A stretch of 64,000 bases of DNA, taken from NCBI GenBank assembly GCA_037042915.1, contig CM073196.1, positions 4,216,001-4,280,000 of the forward strand, in the 5' to 3' direction. Origin of the DNA: Auricularia sp. M13 (Eukaryota; Basidiomycota; Agaricomycetes; Auriculariales; Auriculariaceae). A model generated the notes under the pieces. That model was given only the letters and a program-made list of their open reading frames with translations, did not search any database and was not told where the DNA came from. Numbering within the stretch: the stretch's first letter is position 1; each line of letters starts with the position of its first letter. A program made the translations under genes and the position numbers. This document shows positions 1 to 10,329 of the stretch, piece by piece.

Positions 1-125
1 AAGGCCGTGACGATGAGCAGCGCGGTGAGGGAGCGCCAGGGCGAGCGGTACAGCGAGTACATGGCGCCGCAAGCTCCCAACAGCAAAAGGGACCCGAGCA
101 AGAGGGGCGGTCCGCGCTCCAAATG
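1..125 (-). CDS. Possible partial membrane protein exon running off the left edge
   Basis: Reading the minus strand from about position 125 to the window edge, one frame is open throughout and gives a leucine-rich stretch (PPLLLGSLLLLGACGAMYS), then a short basic segment (YRSPWRS) and a second hydrophobic run. This looks like transmembrane segments with a short loop. No start, stop or splice site can be fixed and the family is not recognised. The reading could be chance in GC-rich DNA. Confidence 0.25.
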
Positions 126-1375
126 ATAGGCTTATATGAAGCCCAAGGGCTAGGGGCGCAACGCACCGAGAACGCGATCATCGCGCTCCCCCGACCTGGA
201 GCGCAGATCCAGCCGCAGCGTCGGAGAGCGTATGCCACGGCCATGCCACGCCAAGTGAATACACTCAAGAGATCGTCGGCGAGTAATGGCTGCGAGCTGG
301 ACATCTTGAAGCGCGGTGGAAGAACCGTTGGCCCTAAGCGTACTCCGACCATACCCAACATGGCTTAACCTTGGGATCATGAAAGATACTATTTTCGTCT
401 CCTTGAGCTCATAAGGCACAATGTATAACAAAATGAACACTCACAGAATCCAGGAATGCCGTACGCATAACCGGCTAGTAGTAGTAGCGAAGTTGGACTG
501 CATGTTTTCGTGAGCCATGCGAGGAAACGTTGAAACTCTTCAAAATGCCACTCACGTTGATTCCAGCAGTCAACCACGACGACTTGCAGTCCGCAATGGC
601 AGGCAGTGGGATAGAGATCAGGCCTGAAGCTGTGGGCAAAAGGATATGTTCGCAGATTGTCGAATACCCTGGCTCGGACGGGAGTTATGGTTATCGAGAA
701 GCTGTCCGGCAACCCTGCGTGTCAGACCTTCCGGATACAGTATCGTTGGGAAAGTTCTGAGGGCCAACCGGGAACAATGAATCCAACTGAAGAAGAACTT
801 CCTTGAGCGAGGGTGCGATGAACGAGGATTCGAATCGGGGTGAGGTGTTGGCTAGCACTTCGACTCGAGCGCTACCAGGACCCGCGCGGTGATGATGAAA
901 AATCGCTCGTTTACCATATTTCAGCGAAGACACAAAGGTGCGCAGGTCTTCAGCTGCACATTCGCTGGAGCAGGGTATCACTGGTCAGCTTATAACTGTT
1001 CGAACGGCTGCGAAGGGGCAGACGAACCTATCCACAGAATATAGAGTCGAGGAAAGCTTTGGGGCCACGCATCACAAGCAGATTGTAATAATGGTTCTCA
1101 TACAACGACTGTAGAACAAGCGTCAGGTGAGCGTCCGAGGAAAAGCGGTGCCGGAACCTTCAATTTCCATCAGCGGAAGTATTCTCAACATGAGTTTTGG
1201 ATAAGCAAGTCAAAAGCACTCGGTAATAACGAATGCCTGCGCGAATCAAATCTCTGTAACATCTTTAGAAATGGACGCCAGTTAGAAAGTAACAAGCTTA
1301 TAGATACAATAGACCTAATCGTTACACTGAATCAACGAGATAACACTGAATAAGTAATACTACGTTTTAACAATA
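126..1375. other. Intergenic stretch, no gene seen
   Basis: About 1.25 kb between the edge fragment and the small membrane protein gene. The short open frames on both strands lack recognisable domains, signal peptides or paired splice sites. I see nothing functional. Confidence 0.4.
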
Positions 1376-2100
1376 TTAACAACCCCAAATTGCAGCGCTG
1401 CGCTGCGTTTTTACACCGAACACCACGCCCGCGTTGCACGCAAGGATAGCCGTGAGAACGGCAGTGTACATCATGAGATCAGGGTCACTGGAGAAGCCAC
1501 CGCCAGCAAGCAGAGCGAGCGACGCGGAATGGCGTGCGACGGACCATCCAATGTACAACCAAAACTACGTGGCGAGTGAGTTAGAGGAAGTGGCACCAAG
1601 AGATCGCGACGTACGAAAGCGAGAAAGACGACGACGCTAAGAACCTTGCGCGCCGCGCATTCGACGCAGGCGGCCATGTAGAGGAACACGGCGGCCACCG
1701 CATAGAATGGCTGAAGCGACGCGAAGAAAAGTCATTATTGAATCACGGAGCTGCACAGACCAGTAGGTAGACGTACCCCGAGCCTTTCGCCGCCGTAGCC
1801 GGCGAGTTCCACCAGTAGCGGTATCTGCGCGACGAGGAAGGCGACGAGCCCAAGAGGCGTGATGCGCTTATTGTCCGGCACGTCCTGCGCGGTGACGCCG
1901 TACGTCGGAGCGGCGAAAGAGATACCGCGCTTTTCGTTCAAGCCGGCAGTCTGACTGGGAGCGTAAACTTCCTGGTCAGCCTCGCCGACGTCGAGAACGG
2001 CAATGGGTAGCGTTGCGCCGCGCGGTGTCTCGAGGTAGACCTTGCGGCTAGTGGGGCTGTAGCTGACGGTGCAGCTGGTGGTCGTGGTCGCAGCAGACAT
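1376..2100 (-). CDS. Small multi-pass membrane protein, family unknown
   Basis: Three exons can be built on the minus strand: 2100-1777, 1710-1645 and 1564-1376. All junctions are phase 0 and the total is 192 residues. The N-terminal ~80 residues are polar, with a Thr-rich start (MSAATTTTSC). Hydrophobic segments follow: residues about 85-107 (LGLVAFLVAQIPLLVELAG), the short second exon (FYAVAAVFLYMAAC) and two in the last exon (SASLALLAGG and MMYTAVLTAILACNAGVVFG). Four membrane spans are likely. The second intron begins GTTCTT, a weak donor, so that junction is less certain. No known family is recognised and no function is proposed. Confidence 0.5.
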
Positions 2101-3079
2101 TGTTATCGTTATCGTTGAAGGCGGTACGAGTACAAGATTGACTGTGTGTGTGAGAGCGATGGATGTGAGGGTGGATGCTACCTCACTGGGCACCAGACGT
2201 AGGCTATTTGAAGCCCGCGCCGCATTCGAATTCGAGCCGCCAGGGTGGCGGACAGAGGGCGGCTCCAGCGGCGGATGCGCGGCAAGACCGGATCGGGATC
2301 ATCTACACTTGAGTCAGGATCGAAAACCGTCTCTCGCGCTTTGTGCTTTTGGCAGCGATCAGGTCATCCATTCAGGCCTGGTATGTACTATGCAGCCCAG
2401 GTTATCCCTGAAGCCAAGATAGAGCGATTAAAGCCCAGGTCGGAGATATGTAGGAGAATGTCTCACCCTGAACTGAAGCACGCGCGCTGCTACGGCTGAA
2501 GGCTCACTTCCTCGGGAGCGTCGTGTATATATGGTATCTAAGCCTGAAATAGTCAAGCGTGGGTAAGCGAGCCTCGACGCCCTCGACAAGAGGCTAAACA
2601 TACCACGGATTGCAAAAATACGAACTGCATGCCCAAAAGGCTGTTTTGCGCCTACGTGATGCGCACAGAGCAATATTTAAGCGCAATTACGACCTTTTCG
2701 GATGATAATGGATGCCAGAATACGCAAAGCCATGCGCGGAGGTCACAGGACTGCACTGAGAAAGCGGTCCGATTCGGCAGTTCACATTGGCAATGACTCT
2801 GCGCATAGTTGAGCATTTCATGGCAACCCAAGCAATAGCTTTTGTCTAAGGCAGGAGAGCTAAGTGCTAGCATTGGTAAGAAAAGCCGGCGGTCGCTTGA
2901 AGGCTGCTTGGGCGGAAGCGAACACGGTTCACGCGGAGCTCGAAATAAAGTTGTTCGCCTTCTTAAAATCGTCTGATTCGTCATTTGAGAGCTTTCGGGG
3001 CATGCGAAGTAATTGTTTGATATTATACATTCCTATTCGCAAGTTGCATTGTACGGTAATTCTTAGTATGTCAAATAAT
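2101..3079. other. Intergenic stretch, no gene seen
   Basis: Nearly 1 kb between the start of the membrane protein gene and the 3' end of AA14-like gene 1. The 5' part is presumably the promoter of the minus-strand membrane protein gene. No further coding signal was found. Confidence 0.4.
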
Positions 3080-4486
3080 CTAAACGAGGCAAATGTTCAT
3101 AAGGATAAGTACGATAGAAAGCACTGCGCTTGTTGGCGGTATCTGTATCGACGCCGCTGCGCCGGCACCAATAACCGTGGGTATGGCTGTGGCTGCAACA
3201 AGCGTTCCGCTCGTGGTCGGGCCCGAGTTCACCGGCGTCGAGTCCGCTGCGCCGACCACTGCAGATGTTACGGCGCCTAGAGCGGACGTAGCTGTCGCAG
3301 CGGCCACAGTAGACACGAAGATATCTGTCTGAGCACCTGGATAAAATGCGTCAATCAGATGTGGATGCGAGCGGATGGAAAGCACGCACCAGGGCTGAAT
3401 CCGACTTTGGAGTTATAACCCGGGCTGGGGAATTGGCCGTCTTTCTGAAGACCGGGCGGGATCGCTATGTTGTTTCCCGACGCCTGATATACGGCCAAGA
3501 GCTGTTTTGCTCCTTTCACGCAGGCCGACGGGTTGCTCTCACACCATACAGGCGGTTTCGGGGCCGAGACCGCCTTAGCTGTCTTTTGCGCATTCGTTAC
3601 TTGACAGCGGTACGCGGTCATGTACATATTTGACTTTGGAGAAGTCAGCAGAGAGAGAGAGCGTAAGGCCTGGGTGAAAGCTCACCTGGCCGCAATGGTT
3701 CGGTACCCAGCCCCATGCGCAGAGGCAGCCTCCCGTCGGACACGCGGGAAGATTCGGTACTGAGTACGTCGCGACTCGACGATAGGGCGTACTAGAACGA
3801 CGACCGAGCATGTCATGGTCAGGAACTCGCGGCTGAGAACTGTCGCTCACTTGGGTAATATGCTGAAGACGGTGAAGTCTGCCAGTGTGACTGCGTTGAT
3901 GTTTCCTTTACCCTTATATGAGATGGCGAACGCAGTGCCTGCGGCGTCACTCGGGCCGTGAGCATGGAGGTTGGGAGAACCCAGGCAGCCCGCAGAACTC
4001 AGCGGGAAGTTGGGGTCGGTTATATTCGTGCTCCAGTTGGCAGGGTGCACTTTGCCGTCGGGCCATGCAGTTGCCTTCGCGCCATTGAACGAGAGCGTTG
4101 TTACACCGCGGTTGCCCGCCAGCTCCACGGTAAATTTGCCATTTGCCGGGCTGTTATATCGGTGAGTATACGACGGCGCTCGTGATAATGGGATAATTGA
4201 TCAAGACGACGTACATGTTGAGATATTCGCCAGCCGGCGGTGGATACGATCTGCACTTTCCGTGCATAAACCAGTCGTTTGTCGCGAGGTTCCAGAGCGG
4301 AGAGACTGGCTCGAACGCATTCGGCATGTCCGCCGTAGCCAAACCCTGCGATATCTCAGAACCAGGTTGATACTTTCGGCGTGAACGGAGACAAACGTTT
4401 TTGCAGTACATCCCCTTGGACCAGGCAGTAACGTGCGCATGCGCGCAATGCGAGGCACCAGCGAGGATAGCGAGTGTAGCGAACAT
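3080..4486 (-). CDS. AA14-like LPMO 1, copper brace intact, GPI-type tail
   Basis: A secreted protein of the AA14 family of copper lytic polysaccharide monooxygenases; characterised members cleave xylan oxidatively. Six exons: 4486-4397, 4345-4215, 4150-3851, 3791-3686, 3633-3390 and 3336-3080, giving 375 residues in unbroken phase. A 17-residue signal peptide ends AHA, so the mature protein starts with the essential histidine ([13 protein letters not shown]). The second brace histidine is in SPNLHAHG (about mature residue 119) and the axial tyrosine in [10 protein letters not shown]. Other family marks are [18 protein letters not shown] and GAQTDIF. After the catalytic domain comes a Ser/Thr/Ala-rich linker and a C-terminal hydrophobic stretch ([16 protein letters not shown]), typical of a GPI-anchor signal and absent from the three paralogues. 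Exons 2, 4 and 5 have the same lengths (131, 106, 244 nt) as in the paralogues. Confidence 0.88.
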
Positions 4487-4544
4487 GACGTCTGTGTCGT
4501 GAACGTGTCGGGAGAAAGATGATGCCTGGCTCGTAGCCTGAAAG

Positions 4545-4552
4545 CCATATAA
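4545..4552 (-). promoter_or_regulatory. Possible TATA box of AA14-like gene 1
   Basis: On the minus strand CTTATATGG lies about 60 bp upstream of the start codon at 4486, a plausible TATA position with a short leader. Confidence 0.3.
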
Positions 4553-5131
4553 GAACCCGCGCGCGTGGTGACTGGTCGGCCCGTGCGGACGATCCCTGGT
4601 CGATCGCGCAGTGTCGTCAGAAGGTAAAATGACGTCTTTCAAACATCACAGCCTCGTACCAAGCAAGTGGCCAGCAGCTCAGCGTTCCGAGACAGTATCG
4701 AATGATGCCTCACTATCCCGATGTCCCAAGATGAGAGTAGATGCTGTAGAAACCCAAGTACAGAAGTAAAATCAAGTCTCTCAAGATAATGCAAATATCA
4801 TAGTCACGTCTAGACATGCATTAAACCGCGGGGAAAATGGAAGCACAAAGCAGGAAGCCACGCGGGAACGCTCATACGGTCCGCGATGCCCGACATGCGG
4901 TGCCAATGCTGTACCGGAAGTATATCACTCGGTCGAGTATAATTCAGTTCCCGTTCCAGCACCATAGAACGAGGAAGGCTCGCAGGCAAATAATTACTCC
5001 AGCTTTGGTGTGCGACTATCTACTTGACAACTTTACTCGTGAACTGTACAATTCCCACCTGATGTGCCAAGTTTATTTGTGCTTATTTATTAGTTCTCTC
5101 TCTCTCTCACCCCTGTGCATTTACGTGGCGT
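4553..5131. other. Divergent promoter region between AA14-like 1 and the F-box gene
   Basis: The two genes are transcribed away from each other from this region. It holds a short TC microsatellite at about 5095-5109, just upstream of the F-box start. Nothing else was recognised. Confidence 0.4.
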
Positions 5132-6962
5132 ATGGCTGATCTTTCCTGCGGTGGCCCTCAATATCTGCATGATGCTGCCGTGGCGGCCCTAAAGCTCATG
5201 TTCAGAAAGGAAATGGCGTGGCGTCCGAGGTACTGTAAATTTCCCGCTCAGCGTTGCCGACTTTGTTGACAGACAGGATGAATCTGCAGCAAGGGCGCAT
5301 CAGGATGCGCCAACGAAGTGATATCCAGGCTCAGATCTGACTTTGAGGAATTTGCTACGCTTTTGCTCGACAGAGCCGCGGCAGACGACGATCTTTTTCT
5401 TTGTTGTCCGACGTTCCTGCATGCCTTCAGGACAGCCTTCGAAAAACAATCTAGATCCTTGCGCGCTCAAGGGTAACTGAGTTCTGTCACCTTGAAGATT
5501 CTTGCTGAATGCATGTAGCAAAGCCGCATTGGAATGCGGGACCGATGTCATATCCGCCTGCAGGGCTGCCTTTGATTGTGCCACGGCGACCATTTACAAC
5601 GAATGCGGCGCGAAAGACTATGATCCACTGGCGTATCTTCCAAACGAGATTGTCAGTATGTGCTTTAGGCTGCTCAGCCTGCGAGACTGCATCTCAGCGT
5701 CCCACGTCTCCCGGGCATGGCGAGCAGCTACTCTTTCGGACCGCCGCCTGTGGAACAACTACGATGCACCCTCAATACTTCGGAGCGGTACTTTCTTGAT
5801 CCCGCTCACCGTTTTTCTTTCCAGATTAGACCCTGTGCCTTTCCACTTGAAGTACAGTTCCCTCGGCTATGGCGACGACGACGGCGTCATCGATGCTGTC
5901 TCGCGTAACATGAGCCGTATGTCGGAGCTGACGCTCAACATTGGTATCTCGGAGCTTCTGAGTCTAGATGCCCCTTTGCTTCGAAGGGTCGATGCCAGAC
6001 ATGGGCTCGGTCAGGAGCTCATAATGCTATCTTCCGCTCAATGGGATCTACGCAATGTTTCCCGCCTGGAGCATCTCGCGCTTGATCTCTTTTCACTGCC
6101 TCCTGACTGTCCGCCATTCACGGCCTTGCGTACGCTTTACGCGCATCCACCCATAAGCGACGGACTTGTATCATTTATCCGTGTCTTTCCAAACCTGACC
6201 AAACTCGAGCTTCATCATGTCACCCAAGGCACCTTGGTGATGGTCTCTCCTCTGCCTTCTTGCATCAACGTTGTCAGGCTGATGAGCACAGCTAGCGTGG
6301 CGGGCGTAATCGACTATTCGCACTTCTTCCAATCTTGCACACATTCTATGTGTTGCAAGATCAGCAAGCTCTATATTTGCTATTCTAGCACAATCTTCGA
6401 TGCTCTTGAGCTATTCGTAACAGTAGTTCCGGGACTTTGGACGATGCAACTCTCCATGGCGAACTATTTGATTCTGCAGGCCGCGGACTCAGATTCGTCT
6501 TGGACAGTCCATTGCCGCGACAGCATTCTGTTCTCTCGCGATTGGCCCCGTGAGGCTGTTATACAGCGGCTTTCTGAACTCACAATGCCGCTCCCCGATT
6601 TCTTGGGTCTGTGTTCCCTCCACAACGGAGAACGAAGACTTCCCTCTCTCCAGTGCCTCACTCTGCTTGTCGATTCCAAGGAAGATATGCATTCCGGTGA
6701 ATGCAATAACCCGATTCAAATGCCGGCGCTCTCGTCTCTGACGTTCTCGGGGCACTACCTCGTCGAAGACATGGACGACTACTCGGCCGACGCTTCGGCC
6801 TTGCTCACAAAGTTGCTTCGCTCTAGCGATGTTCTGCTTGCTGTCATCGACATCAAGCTACCGGTCACGGCTCGTGTATCGCTGGGGGATGCGTCGCACC
6901 TCCTCCAGTTCGCGAAGCGAGTGATTGCGAGATCGTTCGCCTTTGAAGCGGCGGGCGATTGA
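5132..6962 (+). CDS. F-box protein
   Basis: Probably the substrate-recognition subunit of an SCF ubiquitin ligase. Three exons, 5132-5229, 5290-5472 and 5519-6962, join in phase 2 at both junctions to give 574 residues; introns are 60 and 46 bp. The start at 5132 was chosen because the main frame has no usable ATG before the F-box and this exon restores phase. The F-box lies near the start of exon 3 (YLPNEIVSMCFRLLSLRDC, then SHVSRAWRAAT). The rest has weak leucine-rich periodicity (LSELTLNIG, LTKLELHH, LQCLTLLV), as in many basidiomycete F-box/LRR proteins. The starts of exons 2 and 3 resemble each other (GCANEVISRLRSDF against ECGTDVISACRAAF) and both begin in phase 2, so an exon was probably duplicated. 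Confidence 0.75.
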
Positions 6963-7230
6963 AGCGGCGGACGATGATCATATATGTGCGATCGATATAT
7001 AGCCAGTGCGTCCCAATGACTACTCTTTCACCGCATGTTCTTGCAGTATCTCACACTGTTGGCATGCAGTTGCACTTCCTCCATGTAAACACTAGTACAG
7101 TCCACACGGATGTCTTCAACTTTTCTGCTATTGGATTTTGTTTTACAGCCGCCAGAAGCGCAGAAGACAACGCAAGCGAGGCGACAAACACGTGAGACTA
7201 CATAGATACAGGGATAAATCCGTATCCTAT

Positions 7231-8837
7231 TCACAGCGACGGGTTTGCGTTCTTCACGAGCGCCACGAAGTAATCCTGGAACCATGTGCCCGCCTCCGGC
7301 GCCGGCTGGTGCGCGTCAGAAAGACCGCAGTGGAAGTCGTAGCGGACAGCAGAGGTGTTGGAGGTGCCGTCGCACTCACCGCCGGGCTTGACCCAGACGA
7401 TGGCGTCGATGAGCGAGCTGCCGGTGTTGGTCGTCGGGCGCGTGCCAAAGCCGGCGCCCTTGACGTTGCACCAGTCGCCCCACTCGTTGCGGATGTTCTG
7501 CACGCCGGAGCGGCCGAGGTCGACGATGAAGTGAGCGGGGAATCCGGCGGACGTGAGCAGCGGCGCGAGCGCATCGATGTAGTGCTGCTCGTCGTAGTTC
7601 GGGTTGCCCTGCGTGATCTTCGTGTCGGGCGCCGAGGCGCGCAGCGCGTTGTAGTTGGCGACGTTCGTCGCGAGGCCGCGCACAGCGCCGGGCTTGCCTG
7701 CCTGCTGGTAGAGTTGACCGAAGAGCGTCGCGGCGGGCTGCAGGTTTGCCGGCCAGCCGAGCCAGCCGGCGTGCCCGGCGTCGAGGTACATGTAGACATT
7801 GGGCAGGTTGAGCTGCTGCAGCGCGTAGATCGTGGAGTTCTTGTAGCCGCTGGCTGCGTTCGAGCATTTGGCGACGTTCATGTTGGTGACCAGGTTGGCC
7901 AGTGAATCCGGCTTTCGATGGTGTCAATCGTGCAGCTCATTACAGCAATGCTAAAGTCGTACCTCGATGACAGCGACAACGCGGACATCAGGGTAAGCCT
8001 TTATGGCATCACGGATTCCGTCAATGTAGCTCTTGTAGTTGGCCGCGCCGCCGTTGGCGAAGCTGAACTCGCCGTTGGAGGCGGCAGCGGCGCAGTCGCG
8101 GTCGGGGAGGTCGTAGACAACAATCTGAACGAGCTGCTTGCCACCCTTTGCGGCAGCGTCGGCCAGGTACGTCTTGAGAGTGGGCACCTTCGCGATTACA
8201 TCAAACCATGTGAATGTGGGAATCTGCATGGAAGAGTGGGTGCTGTTAGTGCTACAATCAACTCTACTCTAAGGCAACGACGTACATCCGTGACCTTCAG
8301 GGCCTTCGCTTTCAGGGAAGCGTCTGTGATCTGGTCCGCAGCGTCCTTGACTTCGGCTGCATAGTAAGGCGTGAGCCAGATCTAGGTGAGTGAAATATTA
8401 GCAAAAGGAAGGATTGGCAAGCGAGTAATCTTACGCTGTGTCCATCGCCGTAGGGGTTGCCAGCAATCGGACCGGTGGTCGGAGTGCTCACTCCTGACGA
8501 AGTGGAGGCGGTCGAGGTGGGCACAGTAGGAGTGCTGGTCGGTTGTGACGCGCCCGGAATGCACTGCGAGTAGTAGTCGTTCTGCTTTACACAAGACGAC
8601 CCAGAAACACAAGTCGTTGGTCCTGTTCGTCTCGTATATGAGCTTCAAATAGACTGCTGGTCGGACAGTGACAATCACCTGTCCATCCGATGCCTACAGA
8701 CAAAGTCAGCTCTCAAATCGTTCATAGGAAGGGCCAGACGTCTTCGTACCACCACATTGGCCCCATACTTGCGCTTGGCCAAAGACGGCAGCAGGAGCAA
8801 GAGCGACAAGAGCGGCAAATGCGAGCGAGCTGTGCAT
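7231..8837 (-). CDS. cel6A: GH6 cellobiohydrolase with N-terminal CBM1
   Basis: A secreted exo-cellobiohydrolase that releases cellobiose from the non-reducing end of cellulose by inversion. It begins with a signal peptide (MHSSLAFAALVALAPAAVFG). A fungal CBM1 follows (QVWGQCGGIGWTG ... YYSQCIPG), then a Ser/Thr/Pro linker and the GH6 domain. Catalytic and family motifs are YDLPDRDC, the acid/base region VIEPDSLANLVTN, YLDAGHAGWLGWP and, near the end, WVKPGGECDG. The protein ends LVKNANPSL. Six exons fit; two introns fall inside the CBM1 and one splits the VIE|PDSL motif. The length and domain order are normal for white-rot Cel6A, and all expected active-site segments are present. It is the only GH6 seen in the window. 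Confidence 0.95.
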
Positions 8838-8900
8838 GTTGCGGTCGACAAGGCGAGGTGCAAGTAACCTGGGGCTCCTCTCGTTCGTCCGCTTTGACGA

Positions 8901-8906
8901 TTTATA
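8901..8906 (-). promoter_or_regulatory. TATA box of the GH6 gene
   Basis: On the minus strand GCATATAAATC lies about 64 bp upstream of the GH6 start codon, a typical position for a strongly induced fungal cellulase gene. Confidence 0.45.
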
Positions 8907-10329
8907 TGCAGGACGGACGCCAGCCGCCAGCTCATAGGCCGCTATTCGAATTTCCAGAGTTTGTGCGGATATATTCCGACGTCGTAGAACAGTTCTGACG
9001 CCATTCCGTCGTCAAGAGGATGCCTGGAGTCGCCAACTTGAGAAAACAAGAGAAAATAGTCACGCCAGACGATTTATGCAAGGACTGGCGTCTGTGGGTG
9101 ATATATGGGCGGGTATGCGGCCTCTGCCTTGAGGATGGCAGCGCTCATGGAAGTGGCTCGTGACCAGGATTGTTGAAGTCCGGATCAACCGCGCGCGAGG
9201 TCCCGAAATCCGAAGCGTCAGAAGATCTCGGCGTTGCGCATGATTAGACTTCAGATCGTGCTGCCGACAAGAACCCGAGAAAATAGGCCGCTGAGTGCTT
9301 GAATTCGACTTTGCGTTGACACTGGGAAAATGACGACGGTCGGAGTTGGAACCCGCGTTTGATCCTTGATTCTCAGTCTAGCCAAAGCCAGTCAGCTTTG
9401 CCACCGAATACGCCGTCCTTGAGTAACTCGCGCGCTGCTCGGAAACAGCAATGAAGGGCGCACGATTACGTATTGCGCGCTGCTCACTGTGCTTGCCACT
9501 CAGGCGCGTCTACCGACTCTATGTTCTTGGCCATCTGGTTCAGCGCGACATTACTGTCAAGGCGAACGCGTTTTGCAGTCAACTATGCTTCAGAATATAT
9601 GGCTGATGGTCCCTGACGCTGAGCCTCTGCTACATCAGTTGGTTCCATGGCTCGGTTCTTGCTATCACGGGAATCTTTGCCGCATCCAAGATCCAACCAT
9701 CTGGAATGGCATTCACCCTGAAACTGGAATCTGATTATGGCTATTACCTTCAGTGGAGTGCGCAGGCCTCTGTGTTATGCGTTGCTTACGATGCTTTGTT
9801 CCCTCTGGCACCGCTCTGGCACCTCTAATAGTCCTAGGTCATCAGGTTCATCACGACTCATCTGTGCTCTGGAATTTATGGCGAACCTCGCTAACGCTGC
9901 ACTGTCCTTTGGGTCGGTTTCAGGGTTTCAGCGCTTGCTTCTTGCTATCGCGGGAACCTCTGCATCGAGGATTCGGGACATTGACATCGAGGACCCGGGA
10001 CATTGACACAGTAGAGTCCATTGGATGCTGGAATCTTTGTGGCTAATAGTACGCATTCCACTGCCTGCGTCATGTCAATGAACGGGACATGCGACTGTAT
10101 GCTAATATTCCTGGGCGGCTGACTCGAAAACTCGGCGCTTTCTCGATGTTTCAACAGATACTTGCATGGTTCCATGCTTTGCTCCCATCGATTATTGCGT
10201 CCTCAGACGAGTTTCAGTTTGCATCTCGGAGACAACCTAGCGTAATCTCCGAATTTCGGCGTCTCAGCGCGTGTCGATCTTGCTTCCGGTGTCTCCGTCT
10301 CTTTGCTCTCTTCTGTTCAGTGTTCTGCC
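8907..10329. other. Divergent intergenic region, possible membrane-protein remnant
   Basis: About 1.4 kb between the divergent GH6 and S1 genes. Between about 9600 and 9830 the plus strand has an open frame with hydrophobic stretches (SLTLSLCYISWFHGSVLAIT and YLQWSAQASVLCVAYDALFP) that could be a decayed membrane protein. A related segment recurs at about 9946-9970. A 22-bp tandem pair (cgaggaytcgggacattgac type, two copies) lies at 9966-10009. No complete gene can be built. Confidence 0.3.
9966..10009. repeat. Two-copy 22-bp tandem repeat
   Basis: Two adjacent 22-bp units sharing CGAGGA-TCGGGACATTGACA with small differences. Too short to classify. Confidence 0.6.

Noticed and set aside
818-845. 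GATTCGAATC, resembling a tRNA B-box
   Set aside because: No base-paired T-stem around it and no acceptor, D or anticodon stem at tRNA spacing on either strand.
7138-7905. 255-codon plus-strand frame opposite the GH6 gene
   Set aside because: Antisense shadow of a clearly identified GH6 coding exon; its Val/Arg-rich composition is typical of a complementary frame.
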